Assembly (NCBI RefSeq): GCF_000516555.1
Contig: NZ_AZSJ01000003.1
Span: 2,594,669 to 2,658,668 of the forward strand
Length of the DNA stretch: 64,000 nucleotides
From: Afipia sp. P52-10
Lineage (GTDB): Bacteria > Pseudomonadota > Alphaproteobacteria > Rhizobiales > Xanthobacteraceae
Direction: 5' to 3'
How positions within the stretch are numbered: the stretch's first letter is position 1; each line of letters starts with the position of its first letter. Both the position numbers and the translations under genes were made by a program. Below are positions 19,643-28,579 of this stretch, piece after piece. The notes below the pieces were generated by a model. It was not told where the DNA came from. It was given only the letters and a program-made list of their open reading frames with translations, and did no database searches.

Positions 19643-20851
19643 ATGAAGTTCGGCATATTCTATGAGCTGCAGCTGCCACGCCCCTGGAAAGAGGGTGACG
19701 AGCACAAGCTCTATCAAAATGCGTTGAGCCAAGTCGAACTCGCGGACAAGCTCGGTTACGACTACGCGTGGGAAGTCGAGCATCACTTCCTCGAAGAATA
19801 CTCGCACTCGCCGTCGCCTGAATCCTTCCTTGCCGCCGCCAGCCAGCGCACCAAGCAGATCCGGCTCGGCCACGGCATCTATCAGCTCACCACCAACCAT
19901 CCGGCCCGTGTCGCCGAGCGTGTCGCCTGCCTCGACCTGCTGTCGAGCGGCCGCTGCGAATTCGGCATGGGCGAGAGCGCGTCGTCGACCGAGCTCGAGC
20001 CGTTCGGCGTCGCCATGGAGAACAAGCGGGAGATCTTCGAAGAGGCGGTGCAGGCCATCATCCCGATGTTCAAGGATGGCGGCAGCGAGCATCACGGCAA
20101 ATACTTCAACATGCCGCTGCGCAACGTGCTGCCGAAGCCGCTGCAGAAACCGCACCCGCCGCTGTGGGTCGCCTGCTCGCAGCTCGATACGCTGGCCAAG
20201 TGCGGCGAATGGGGCATGGGCGCGCTGGGCTTCCAGTTCGTGTCGGCGGACGCCGCGCACGCCTGGGTGCATGCCTACTACAATGCATTCGTGAAGCGGC
20301 AGAAGAAGCTCGCCGACTACCAGACCAACCCGAACATCGCGCTGGTGTCGTTCTTCATGTGCGCGAAGACGGACGAGGAAGCGCGCGAGCGCGCCGACGG
20401 CGAGACCTTCTTCCAGTTCTCGCTGAAGTACTATGGCGCGTCGTCGGGCCGTCAGCGTCCGCCGCCGGGCACCGTCAACATGTGGGACGAGTACAACAAG
20501 TGGAAGAAGGCCAACCCGGAAGCCCACGCAGCGGCGCTGCGCGGCGGCCTGATCGGCTCTCCGGACACCATCCGCAAGAAGCTGCGCAAGTTCCAGTCGT
20601 CCAACATCGATCAGGTCGTGCTGCTGAACCAGGCGGGCAAGAACACGCACGAGCACATCTGCGAGTCGCTCGAGCTGTTCGCCAAGGAAGTGATGCCGGA
20701 GTTCCACGACGCACATCCGAAGCTGCTCAAGTGGAAGGAGCAGGTGCTGAACCGCGAGATCGACCTCGAGGAGATCGACACCACGGCCTTCAAGGAGCGC
20801 TACGGCGGCAACATGAAGAACATCGCTCCGAAGGTTCAGGCCGCGGAGTAA
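19643..20851 (+). CDS. LLM class flavin-dependent oxidoreductase (luciferase-like)
   Basis: The 402-residue TIM-barrel enzyme uses FMN/F420-type flavins to oxidise a small molecule. MKFGIFYELQLPRPW, YAWEVEHHFLEEYSHSPSPE and GSPDTIRKKLRKF are characteristic of the bacterial luciferase-like family. Length is on the long side, with a C-terminal tail of about 40 charged residues. No partner flavin reductase is adjacent, and the substrate is unknown. A strong terminator follows at 20903. Confidence 0.88.
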   Translation: MKFGIFYELQLPRPWKEGDEHKLYQNALSQVELADKLGYDYAWEVEHHFLEEYSHSPSPESFLAAASQRTKQIRLGHGIYQLTTNHPARVAERVACLDLLSSGRCEFGMGESASSTELEPFGVAMENKREIFEEAVQAIIPMFKDGGSEHHGKYFNMPLRNVLPKPLQKPHPPLWVACSQLDTLAKCGEWGMGALGFQFVSADAAHAWVHAYYNAFVKRQKKLADYQTNPNIALVSFFMCAKTDEEARERADGETFFQFSLKYYGASSGRQRPPPGTVNMWDEYNKWKKANPEAHAAALRGGLIGSPDTIRKKLRKFQSSNIDQVVLLNQAGKNTHEHICESLELFAKEVMPEFHDAHPKLLKWKEQVLNREIDLEEIDTTAFKERYGGNMKNIAPKVQAAE

Positions 20852-20902
20852 GACCGATATCAATACCAATCCGGGGCTCAACCCGGAGCATCACTACCAT
20901 TC

Positions 20903-20935
20903 AGCCCCGATCGAAAGATCGGGGCTTTTGTTTTT
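20903..20935 (+). terminator. Intrinsic terminator
   Basis: A perfect 10-bp stem (AGCCCCGATC / GATCGGGGCT) closed by a GAAA tetraloop is followed by TTTGTTTTT, about 50 bases after the LLM oxidoreductase stop. Confidence 0.92.
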
Positions 20936-21345
20936 CAGGGACGTGGCGCCGGCGGCGATCAAGAGTAGCCTCTGCAGCTTCTCATTTTCCGTCATTTTGT
21001 TCGCGCTTGCAGGGGCGGTGCGGCGGAACGCGACGATCTCCACAGCCGCGAAGCTGCGTCCTGGTATCATCCGACATGCGTGATTGCCACGGTCCCTTGG
21101 AGTTAGCCGCGGGGCGGCAGTTCCATTTCGTCCGATAGCGCTCGGGCGAAACATTCGCGCCGCATTCGACTCGGATTTGAGCGATCGCGCATTGTTGGTG
21201 CCCCGGTCGAATTGTGTCTGTGATGTGGAGCGCCACATCCTTGCCATCACCTGCAATTAACGCTGGAAATTGCGCCGTGTGATACCTTTAAATGGTTGAA
21301 GGTGGCGAATCAGTCGCGGCTCGCGCGTGTGTTGGGGACGACATC
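20936..21345. other. Gene-less stretch
   Basis: No credible gene is visible between the terminator and the hydroxylase start. Short frames on the minus strand have neither a ribosome site nor a recognised domain. The promoter of the hydroxylase gene should be here. Confidence 0.4.
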
Positions 21346-22401
21346 ATGGCGCAAAACAGTTCAGTGCGGGCTTCATCGGCCACACCCGCGCAACCGTTTG
21401 CGAACGAGAATACGCCTTTGCAGGAGCATGTGCCGCCGGTCCGCGCGCCGAGCGCGATCATGCGCCAATTCATGAATGCTGTGCAGTGGGCGGAGCGGAA
21501 GAACCGCGCAGCCGCCGTGCACGGCAATCCATCCGTTTATGATAGCCGCATCTTCCCCTGGGCCGCCGATCTCGAAAGCGGCTGGACGATCATCCGTGGT
21601 GAGCTTGCCAGGTTGATGATGCGTCGTGAGGCGCTGGTAGGCCAATCGCCCGCGTCGTCCGCCACGATTGGGGAGGATCGCGGCTGGACCACCTTCATGC
21701 TCGCGAACTACTTCAAGCAGTATGAGCACAACATCGCCCAATGTCCGGAGACGTGGCGGCTGGTGCAGAAGGTGCCGGGTCTCGTCAGTGCGATGTTCTC
21801 GGTGCTGGAGCCCGGCAGGCGGCTGCCGCCGCATCGCGGTCCTTATAACGGCCTGCTGCGGCTGCATCTCGGTCTGATCGTGCCGGAGCCGCGCGAGGCG
21901 GTGGCGATCCGCGTCGATGGCAAGGTGCATCATTGGGACGAGGGGCGCGCGCTGATCTTCGACGACACCTACGAGCATGAGGCGCGCAACGAGAGCGATT
22001 ATACGCGGGTCGTTCTGTTCGTCGATTTCGAGAAGCCGTTGAAATTTCCGGCGCGCATCGTCAACCGCCGCCTGCTGCGCAGCTATTTTTTCAGTCCGTT
22101 TGTCCGCGAGGGCGCCGATCATCAGGGCTGGTGGGCGCGTCGCTACTATCGCCAGGCCCTCGCAATGCGCGCGATCGCGCGGCCCTCAGCGGCCAGACCG
22201 GCTGCGCCGTCGCAGCGCAAGCCGCTGCCAAACGAACTACCGGCGCTTGAACGTTTGCGCAGTGAGCGGCCAAAAGCCGAACCGGCGAAGGGTGAACGGC
22301 CCAGGATTGAACCGTCTGCGGACGAGCGGGCTTCGGTTCAGCCGGCGGATCTGGTCGAGGTGCTCAATCGCGAGTGGCCGTTCGATCGCGACAAGACCTA
22401 G
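21346..22401 (+). CDS. Aspartyl/asparaginyl beta-hydroxylase family protein (LpxO-like)
   Basis: This 351-residue non-haem Fe(II)/2-oxoglutarate-type hydroxylase has its core at residues about 130-240. RLPPHRGPYNGLLRLHLGLIVP holds the first metal His, FDDTYEHEARNES the second, and RVVLFVDFEKP the 2-oxoglutarate Arg region. Relatives include LpxO, which hydroxylates lipid A fatty acids. The C-terminal 80 residues are a charged Arg/Glu/Pro-rich repeat-like tail. The ATG at 21346 is preferred over one 18 codons upstream. Substrate is inferred only from the family. Confidence 0.82.
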   Translation: MAQNSSVRASSATPAQPFANENTPLQEHVPPVRAPSAIMRQFMNAVQWAERKNRAAAVHGNPSVYDSRIFPWAADLESGWTIIRGELARLMMRREALVGQSPASSATIGEDRGWTTFMLANYFKQYEHNIAQCPETWRLVQKVPGLVSAMFSVLEPGRRLPPHRGPYNGLLRLHLGLIVPEPREAVAIRVDGKVHHWDEGRALIFDDTYEHEARNESDYTRVVLFVDFEKPLKFPARIVNRRLLRSYFFSPFVREGADHQGWWARRYYRQALAMRAIARPSAARPAAPSQRKPLPNELPALERLRSERPKAEPAKGERPRIEPSADERASVQPADLVEVLNREWPFDRDKT

Positions 22402-22418
22402 CCTCATTCCCGCGAGCT

Positions 22419-22706
22419 TCATTCTTGCTCGCCCTTGCCGGCGTCATACTCAGCGGAGATGCGCGGTGCGCCGGCGCGGTCGCGATCGAGCGACTGGCGA
22501 TAGCGGATGCAGCCGCGCATGAATTGCGGCCACTCCGGCACTTCGATCTGGGGTGGGGTTTTTTCCGGTAGCAGGTCCCAGAGATCGGGATGATGCCAGC
22601 ACAGGTCGTGTCCAGTGCTGTCGCGATGTTGTCGGATCGCGACGCGGAGGCGCTTGGCCTCAGCCAGCAGCGCCTCCCGATCGAGCAGGTCGAGATCGTC
22701 GTCCAA
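22419..22706 (-). CDS. Conserved hypothetical protein, TTG start
   Basis: The 95-residue acidic protein contains LDREALLAEAKRLRVAIRQH (a helical start), HDLCWHHPDLWDLLPEK and VPEWPQFMRGCIRYRQSL. These match a small protein conserved in proteobacteria, with no known function. The TTG at 22706 is chosen because GGAGG lies six bases upstream, and the nearby ATG at 22719 is out of frame. It converges with the hydroxylase gene, 17 bases apart. Confidence 0.72.
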   Translation of the reverse strand: MDDDLDLLDREALLAEAKRLRVAIRQHRDSTGHDLCWHHPDLWDLLPEKTPPQIEVPEWPQFMRGCIRYRQSLDRDRAGAPRISAEYDAGKGEQE

Positions 22707-22858
22707 GATCGTCCTCCATGCGCGGCTCCGGTGAAAACCGGTACAATGCCGCGGACCATCAGCCGGTTGCGCTGGCGGCTGCTTCAGAACGACGCATTCT
22801 TAAAAAAGCCGATGCCCGGCGCGAGGCCGGGCATCGTGAGCGTCGGAGGCTTCAGGCG

Positions 22859-24229
22859 TTAGAGCGCGAAGCGCGGTTCGCCCTGGCCTGGCGGCGGAAT
22901 GGCCAAGCCGCCGTCGGCATATTCATTCAGTTTGTTGCGCAGGGTGCGGATCGAGATGCCGAGGATGTTGGCCGCATGGGTGCGGTTGCCGAGGCAATGC
23001 TTCAGCGTTTCCAGAATCAAGTCGCGTTCGACGTCGGCCACGGTGCGGCCGACCAGCGCGCGGGTGACCTGCTCGGCTGCGAGCGTGGCATGCGCGACCA
23101 CTGGCGAGGTCTTGGCGAGATCGAGCCGGTCGCCTTCCGGCGACAGGATCGCGTCGGCGCCGATCTCGTCGCCGCTTGCCATCAGCACCGCGCGGTGAAT
23201 CGTGTTCTCCAGTTCGCGCACATTGCCTTGCCAGCGATTTCCGCTTAGCACGCGGCGCGCCTCCGTCGACAACGGCCGGGGCGGCAGGCCGTTCGCTTCG
23301 GCGTATTTCCGCGCAAAGTGTTGTGCGAGCTCGATGATATCGGCCGGGCGTTCGCGCAGCGCCGGGATCTTCAGGTTGACGACGTTGAGGCGGAACAGCA
23401 GATCTTCACGGAAAGTCCCGGCGCGCACCGCTTCAGCAAGATTGCGGTTCGAGGTGGCGATGATGCGGATATCGACAGGCACCGGCCGCGTGCCGCCGAC
23501 ACGATCGATGACGCGCTCCTGGATCGCGCGCAGCAGCTTGGACTGCAGTCGTACGTCCATTTCGGAGATTTCGTCGAGCAGTAGCGTGCCGCCATTGGCT
23601 TCCTCGAACTTGCCGATGCGGCGGGCGATGGCGCCGGTGAAGGCACCCTTCTCATGGCCGAACAGCTCGGACTCGAGCAGGTGCTCGGGGATCGCGGCGC
23701 AGTTGACGGAGATGAACGGCCGCTTGGCCCGGTTGGAACGTGAGTGAACGTAGCGTGCCAGCACCTCCTTGCCGGTGCCGGATTCGCCGGTGACCATCAC
23801 CGAGGCTTCCGACGCGGCAACCTGCTGGGCAAGCTTGATGACCTTGGCCATCGCCTCGTCGCGATAGATCAACTCGCGGGTGTCATTGGCGACCGCAGCG
23901 ATGACGGCGGCGATCAGCTCCGGGTCCGGCGGTAGCGGGATGTATTCCTTCGCGCCGGCGTGGATCGCGGCGACCGCCGCGCGGGCGTCGTTGGTGATGC
24001 CGCAGGCGACGATCGGCACATGGATGTGTTCGGCTTCGAGGCGCATCACCAGGTCGCGGATATCGAGGGCGACATCGACCATCAGCAGGTCCGCGCCCTT
24101 GCCGCCGCGCAGCACCCGCATCGTCTGCTCGATGTCGGCAGCGTGAGTGACAGTCGCGCCGTTGTCCATGGCGATCTTGGTTGCGGTCGTAAGCTGGCCC
24201 TTCAGGGTACCGGCGATGAGAAGCCGCAT
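22859..24229 (-). CDS. flbD: Sigma-54-dependent flagellar regulator FlbD
   Basis: This 456-residue bacterial enhancer-binding protein activates sigma-54 flagellar promoters. The N-terminal receiver-like domain (1-120) lacks the usual N-terminal acidic pair, starting [11 protein letters not shown], as known for Caulobacter FlbD. The AAA+ domain has Walker A GESGTGKE, the sigma-54 contact loop GAFTGA in [12 protein letters not shown] and an arginine finger region. A Fis-type helix-turn-helix ([20 protein letters not shown]) ends the protein. It is the last gene of the fliF-fliG-fliH-fliN-flbD operon. Confidence 0.95.
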   Translation of the reverse strand: MRLLIAGTLKGQLTTATKIAMDNGATVTHAADIEQTMRVLRGGKGADLLMVDVALDIRDLVMRLEAEHIHVPIVACGITNDARAAVAAIHAGAKEYIPLPPDPELIAAVIAAVANDTRELIYRDEAMAKVIKLAQQVAASEASVMVTGESGTGKEVLARYVHSRSNRAKRPFISVNCAAIPEHLLESELFGHEKGAFTGAIARRIGKFEEANGGTLLLDEISEMDVRLQSKLLRAIQERVIDRVGGTRPVPVDIRIIATSNRNLAEAVRAGTFREDLLFRLNVVNLKIPALRERPADIIELAQHFARKYAEANGLPPRPLSTEARRVLSGNRWQGNVRELENTIHRAVLMASGDEIGADAILSPEGDRLDLAKTSPVVAHATLAAEQVTRALVGRTVADVERDLILETLKHCLGNRTHAANILGISIRTLRNKLNEYADGGLAIPPPGQGEPRFAL

Positions 24230-24276
24230 GTCTTGCTCCTGTCATAGCGTGTCGCGCCGGGCGCGACGGCGGATCG

Positions 24277-24633
24277 TTATCCGCGCTCGTTGTTGTTGAT
24301 GATTTCGGTCATGGTGACGCCGAGCTTGTCCTCGACCAGGACCACCTCGCCGCGCGCCACCAGGCGGTTGTTGACGTAAATGTCGATCGCTTCGCCGACG
24401 CGGCGGTCGAGCTCCAGTACCGTGCCGGGGCCGAGCCGCAGCAGTTCGCCGACATCCATGCGCGAACGGCCGAGCACGGCCGAGACCTGCACCGGTACGT
24501 CGAACACCGCTTCGAGATCGGCGGCGACGCGCGCGGTCTGCTCGTCCGGGCTGTAGGCTTCGATGTCGTCCGGAGGGCCTTGCTGAGGCCCGTCCAGATT
24601 CGGAAGCGGAACCTGGCTGTCTGTATCGCTCAT
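24277..24633 (-). CDS. fliN: Flagellar motor switch protein FliN
   Basis: The 118-residue C-ring protein shapes the cytoplasmic ring that sets rotation direction and binds export cargo. An acidic N-terminal 40 residues precedes the SpoA domain: VPVQVSAVLGRSRMDVGELL, LGPGTVLELDRRVGEAIDIY and VNNRLVARGEVVLVEDKLGV. The gene lies three bases after fliH in the operon. Confidence 0.95.
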   Translation of the reverse strand: MSDTDSQVPLPNLDGPQQGPPDDIEAYSPDEQTARVAADLEAVFDVPVQVSAVLGRSRMDVGELLRLGPGTVLELDRRVGEAIDIYVNNRLVARGEVVLVEDKLGVTMTEIINNNERG

Positions 24634-24636
24634 CGT

Positions 24637-25260
24637 TTAAGTCTCCGCCACGTTACGCGAGGCCATGTATCGGTTCACCAGTTCGGCGATCTTCGCATCG
24701 GTCGCGGCACGATCGGTGGCGACGCCGCCGTCGGCCCATTCTAGCTTGCAGTCGCCGCCCTGGATGTCCGGGTCGGACAGGATCACCAGCCGGCCCTCGA
24801 AGCCGTTTTGCTTGGCGATTGCTTCGATGCGACCGCGCGCCTCGTCGTAGAGCGCATCGTTGACGCGGACGACGAGGTGCGGCGTCGAAACGAGATGACG
24901 CAAACAGTCGGTCAACAGCGCGGTCATCTCCGCTAAGGGCTCGTGGTTGATCAGTTCGCCGCACAGCTTGCGTGCGACGGCCACGGCAACGGCGACCGCC
25001 TCGGTCTCGATCCGGGTTTCGGCCGCGCCGAGCTGATTGGCGATGCGCGCCATCGCTTGCGCCAGCCCTTCCATGGCGATCGCGTTGCGGCGCACGGTTT
25101 CGTTGGCGGCATCCGCCTGACCCGCGGCATAGCCGGTGCGCGATCCGCGGGCTTCGGCTTCCGCGACCTTGCGCGCGACATCGGCTGTGCTTGCCGCGTC
25201 GTTGCGCGAGGAGGGGCTGGAGAAGTCCAGGTCGAACAGGAACTTTGCGGGAGCTGCCAT
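24637..25260 (-). CDS. fliH: FliH/FlbE-type flagellar assembly protein
   Basis: The 207-residue protein sits where Caulobacter flbE lies, between fliG and fliN. Its N-terminus, MAAPAKFLFDLDF, is followed by a long Ala-rich coiled coil (residues about 30-110). The C-terminal domain resembles FliH in VVRVNDALYDEARGRIEAIA and GDCKLEWADGG. FliH regulates the export ATPase FliI. The ATG is one base past the fliG stop, so translation is coupled. Sequence divergence makes the exact symbol less certain than the position. Confidence 0.85.
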   Translation of the reverse strand: MAAPAKFLFDLDFSSPSSRNDAASTADVARKVAEAEARGSRTGYAAGQADAANETVRRNAIAMEGLAQAMARIANQLGAAETRIETEAVAVAVAVARKLCGELINHEPLAEMTALLTDCLRHLVSTPHLVVRVNDALYDEARGRIEAIAKQNGFEGRLVILSDPDIQGGDCKLEWADGGVATDRAATDAKIAELVNRYMASRNVAET

Positions 25261-25261
25261 C

Positions 25262-26335
25262 TCAATACACCAGCTCGTCGTCGGCGCGGCTCTTCGCCAG
25301 CATGATCTCGCCCTTGGCGGCAAGGTCCTTGGCGAGGTTGACCAAGAGCGCCTGCGCTTCGTCCACGTCGCGCAGCCGCACCGGGCCGAGCGCCTGCATG
25401 TCGTCCAGCAGCATTTTGGCGGCGCGGCTCGACATGTTGCCGAGGAAGAAGGCGCGGATGTCTTCGTTGGCGCCCTTCAGCGCGATGCCGAGCTTGTCCT
25501 TGTCTACGTGGCGCATCAGCGTCTGGGCGGAGGCGGTGTCCAGCTTCACCAGATCGTCGAAGGTGAACATCAGCGCCTTGATGCGTTCGGCGGATTCGCG
25601 ATTCTCCTCTTCCAGCGACGTGATGAAGCGGGTCTCGGTCTGCCGGTCGAAGTTGTTGAAGATCTCGGCCATTACCTCGTGGGCGTCGCGCCGGCGGGTT
25701 TGGGAAAGGTTCGACATGAATTCGAGGCGCAGGGTCTGTTCGACCCGCTCGATCACTTCCTTCTGCACCGCCTCCATCCGCAGCATACGGTTGACGACGT
25801 CGAGCGCAAGCTCCTCGGGCAGGATCGCCAGCACACGAGCCGCATGCTCAGCCGTCAGCTTGGAGAGGACGACGGCAATGGTCTGCGGATACTCGTTCTT
25901 CAGGTAGTTGGCGAGAACCTCTTCCTGGACGTTGGAGAGCTTCTCCCACATGTTGCGGCCGGCGGGGCCGCGGATTTCGTCCATGATGCCGCTGACGCGC
26001 TCCTTCGGCAGATACTGCTGCAACAGGCGTTCTGTGGCGTCGAAGTTGCCCATCAGTGCGCCGGACGCCGACATCCGCGAGACGAATTCGAGCAGCAGGT
26101 CCTCGACCACATCCGCCTCGACCGTGCCGAGCGAGGACATCACCAGGGACAGTTCGCGCAGTTCGTCGTCGTCGAGCAAGGACCAGATCTTGCCGCCGTA
26201 CTGTTCGCCGAGGGCGAGCATCAGCAATGCCGCGCGCTTCGGCCCCGGCAGCTTGGTGGTCTTGCTCCGCCCGGCCTGTCGCGTGGCGAGCGTGGCCAGG
26301 GTGCCTGCGATGTCGGTCTGATTGGCGGCGTTCAT
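25262..26335 (-). CDS. fliG: Flagellar motor switch protein FliG
   Basis: This 357-residue C-ring protein links the MS ring to the stator. [19 protein letters not shown] opens the N-terminal FliF-binding domain, and the [22 protein letters not shown] segment corresponds to the EHPQ middle region. The C-terminal torque domain has [11 protein letters not shown] and [16 protein letters not shown] with the charged helix. Length fits the family. It begins six bases after fliF. Confidence 0.96.
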   Translation of the reverse strand: MNAANQTDIAGTLATLATRQAGRSKTTKLPGPKRAALLMLALGEQYGGKIWSLLDDDELRELSLVMSSLGTVEADVVEDLLLEFVSRMSASGALMGNFDATERLLQQYLPKERVSGIMDEIRGPAGRNMWEKLSNVQEEVLANYLKNEYPQTIAVVLSKLTAEHAARVLAILPEELALDVVNRMLRMEAVQKEVIERVEQTLRLEFMSNLSQTRRRDAHEVMAEIFNNFDRQTETRFITSLEEENRESAERIKALMFTFDDLVKLDTASAQTLMRHVDKDKLGIALKGANEDIRAFFLGNMSSRAAKMLLDDMQALGPVRLRDVDEAQALLVNLAKDLAAKGEIMLAKSRADDELVY

Positions 26336-26341
26336 GACGGT

Positions 26342-27997
26342 TTACGGGGTCGCGGGCTCGGAGAGCCACTGGCGGATGATGGATACGGTTTCGGACGGGT
26401 TGCGGTCGACCAACTCGCCGACGCGATGCACAGACTGGGCATGCACCTGGCCCTGCACCTGGGCGACGTCGATCAGGTTGGTCGGCATCGTTCCCGGGAG
26501 AGCGACGGCGGTGCTGTCGGATGGACCGGCGACGGCCGGCGTTGCAGGAGCGGGCAGCGCGGCGGCGATCGCCTCAGGGCTGAGGATGCGCTTCACCAGT
26601 GGCCGCACCACGAACAGCAGCACGACGATGCCGAGGAAGGCCATCACCGCCAGTTCGATGGCAGACATGATGTCGTCCTTGGTGAACTGGAATTTGCCGA
26701 GCAGGCCGGCCGGCTCGGCGAGCGGCAGCTCCATCGGTCCGTCGGCAAAGCGCAGGTTCACCACCTCCACTTGGTCGCCACGCTTCTGGTCGAAGCCGAT
26801 GGCGGAGCGGACCAGGGCGGCGATGCGGTCGAGGTCGTCCTTGCTGCGCGGCTGATAGGTGACGTCGCCGCGCTCGTTCTTGCCGTAGACGCCATCGACC
26901 AGCACGGCGACCGAAATCCGGTTGACGCGGCCGGCTTCGATCACCTCGGTCTTGGTGGTGCGGGAAATCTCGTAGTTGACGATCTCTTCGGTCTTCTTAC
27001 TGAGATCCTTCGGCGTGGCGGCGGGCTGGCCGTCCTGACGCTGGGCGCCGGGAAGCTCGTTGTTGACGGTGACCTGGTTGTCGCGGGAGTCCGCCGTTTG
27101 CGACGATTCCTCGCGCGACTGGCTGGAGCGGACCACCCGGCTCTCGGGGTCGTATTGGTCGGAGGTCTGGGTGATCTTGTTGTAGTCGAAATCGGCCGCG
27201 AGCTGCACGCGGGCACGGCCCGAGCCGACCACCGAGGAGACGATGGCCTCCACCTGATCGCGCAGGCGCCGTTCGAAGCCGATCCGGCGCTCCTCGCTGC
27301 TGATGCCGTCAATGGTGCCTTCGGCCGCGCCGTTGGCCAGCAGATTACCGCGTTCATCGACGATCGACACCCGCTGCGGCTTCAGTCCGTTCACCGCCGA
27401 GGCGGCGAGATGGCGAATCGCACGGACCTGCGCCGGCTCCAGCGCACCGCGCACGCGCAGCACGATCGATGCCGATGGCTCAGGCGTTTCCCGCGAGAAC
27501 AGCGGTCGTTCCGGCAGCACCAGATGGACGCGGGCAAACTGGACGCGGTCGATGGCACGGATGGTACGGGCGAGTTCGCCTTCCAGCGCGCGCAGGTGAT
27601 TGATATTCTGGACGAAGGAGGTGGCGCCGAGCGCATCGGACTTGTCGAAGATTTCGTAACCGACGCCGCCGCCCTTCGGCAGGCCGGACTCGGCGAGCTT
27701 CATGCGCAGGCGAGTGACCTTATCCTTCGGCACCAGCAGCACGGCGCCGTCGTTGCGCATCTCATAGGGGATCGACTGGCGCTCGAGGTCCTTGATGATC
27801 GCCGAGGAGTCCTCATAGGAGAGGTCGGTGAACAGGGTGGTCATCTGCGGCGCTGTGACGCGCATGATGATGAAGGCGAAGAAGCCGACCAGGGCCACGG
27901 TGACCGCGACCATCGCTGCCAGGCGCGCAGCGCCCAGACTCCGCAAAAATCCCAACAGCCCTTGCAACGGTACCAGCCCCTGCCGATTCGGCGTCAC
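26342..27997 (-). CDS. fliF: Flagellar MS-ring protein FliF
   Basis: This 551-residue inner-membrane protein forms the base ring of the flagellum. A first membrane helix (residues about 28-46) is followed by the ring-building motifs with LRALEGELARTI and ARVHLVLPERPLFSRE. A large periplasmic part contains SAVNGLKPQRVSIVDERGNLL. A second membrane helix (about 433-453) precedes the FliG-binding tail ending IRQWLSEPATP. The GTG at 27997 lacks a good ribosome site. A TTG at 27967 preceded by AGGGG is a real alternative. Confidence 0.95.
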   Translation of the reverse strand: MTPNRQGLVPLQGLLGFLRSLGAARLAAMVAVTVALVGFFAFIIMRVTAPQMTTLFTDLSYEDSSAIIKDLERQSIPYEMRNDGAVLLVPKDKVTRLRMKLAESGLPKGGGVGYEIFDKSDALGATSFVQNINHLRALEGELARTIRAIDRVQFARVHLVLPERPLFSRETPEPSASIVLRVRGALEPAQVRAIRHLAASAVNGLKPQRVSIVDERGNLLANGAAEGTIDGISSEERRIGFERRLRDQVEAIVSSVVGSGRARVQLAADFDYNKITQTSDQYDPESRVVRSSQSREESSQTADSRDNQVTVNNELPGAQRQDGQPAATPKDLSKKTEEIVNYEISRTTKTEVIEAGRVNRISVAVLVDGVYGKNERGDVTYQPRSKDDLDRIAALVRSAIGFDQKRGDQVEVVNLRFADGPMELPLAEPAGLLGKFQFTKDDIMSAIELAVMAFLGIVVLLFVVRPLVKRILSPEAIAAALPAPATPAVAGPSDSTAVALPGTMPTNLIDVAQVQGQVHAQSVHRVGELVDRNPSETVSIIRQWLSEPATP

Positions 27998-28039
27998 GCG
28001 CCACTGGGCAAAATTTGCCTACGGATGGTTTCGATATAG

Positions 28040-28054
28040 TTAACGCTTCTTAAA
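28040..28054. promoter_or_regulatory. CtrA-like box upstream of fliF
   Basis: Two half-sites, TTAA at 28040-28043 and TTAA at 28050-28053, are separated by six bases. Read with seven-base spacing it is TTAA-N7-TAAA. It lies about 43 bases before the fliF start on the minus strand. CtrA control of the class II flagellar operon is established in Caulobacter; here it is inferred. Confidence 0.4.
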
Positions 28055-28058
28055 CACC

Positions 28059-28095
28059 GCAAACGTAAAACGCCGGCTCGAGGGTCGAGCCGGCG
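28059..28095 (-). terminator. Intrinsic terminator of sciP
   Basis: A perfect 11-bp stem (28071-28081 with 28085-28095) with a three-base loop is followed on the minus strand by TTTTACGTTT. It is 34 bases past the sciP stop and isolates sciP from fliF. Confidence 0.85.
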
Positions 28096-28107
28096 CTTAT
28101 GGAAATC

Positions 28108-28122
28108 CTAACGAAATCTTAA
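28108..28122. promoter_or_regulatory. CtrA-like box between sciP and its terminator
   Basis: CTAA-N7-TTAA (one mismatch to the CtrA consensus half-site) lies about 111-125 bases upstream of fliF on its coding strand. Confidence 0.35.
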
Positions 28123-28128
28123 AGGCGG

Positions 28129-28404
28129 TTACTGGCGGTACTGCTGAATCCGGGTGGTGCGCAGTCCGGCGAGACCATGCTGGTCGATCGAGAACTGCCA
28201 AGAGAGGAATTCGTCGACGGTCAGCGTATAGCGGCTGCAGGCTTCTTCCAGGGAGAGCAGTCCGCCGCGGACGGCGGCAACGACTTCGGCCTTGCGGCGG
28301 ATCACCCACCGTTTCGTACCTGGTGCGGGCAAATCCGCGATGGTCAACGGGCTTCCGTCGGGCCCGATGACGTATTTGACCCTCGGGCGGTGGGGCTCTG
28401 TCAT
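28129..28404 (-). CDS. sciP: CtrA inhibitor SciP (DUF1153)
   Basis: The 91-residue DNA-binding protein matches DUF1153/SciP throughout: VKYVIGPDGSPLTIADLP, KRWVIRRKAEVVAAVRGGLL and SRYTLTVDEFLSWQFSIDQHG, with a helix-turn-helix around residues 35-70. In Caulobacter, SciP binds CtrA-activated promoters or CtrA itself and represses flagellar and cell-cycle genes. Location next to fliF and flanking CtrA-like boxes support the same role here. Confidence 0.94.
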   Translation of the reverse strand: MTEPHRPRVKYVIGPDGSPLTIADLPAPGTKRWVIRRKAEVVAAVRGGLLSLEEACSRYTLTVDEFLSWQFSIDQHGLAGLRTTRIQQYRQ

Positions 28405-28461
28405 GGCGTACTCACAACTCTACTGACTGAACTCGTGAGTTGGACGGTACTCTAGGCGGCT

Positions 28462-28476
28462 TAAAATTTGGCTAAG
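28462..28476. promoter_or_regulatory. CtrA-like box upstream of sciP
   Basis: TTAA-N7-CTAA lies about 58 bases before the sciP start codon. The match to the CtrA consensus has one half-site mismatch. Confidence 0.4.
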
Positions 28477-28549
28477 TGCAAGGTTGCAATACGATCCTTC
28501 TTGCACATGCCCGTGTATGGCCTCCTGTCAGGAGCGCCGGGGGGCGTCG

Positions 28550-28564
28550 TTAAGATTTAAGTAA
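28550..28564. promoter_or_regulatory. Second CtrA-like box between flgD and sciP
   Basis: TTAA-N7-GTAA lies about 146 bases upstream of sciP and just beyond the flgD stop. One half-site is imperfect. Confidence 0.3.
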
Positions 28565-28579
28565 AAGGTTGACCGCCGC

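Noticed and set aside
25136-28039. A 967-codon plus-strand frame across fliH, fliG and fliF
   Set aside because: It is antisense to three clear flagellar genes, and its composition is shadow-like.
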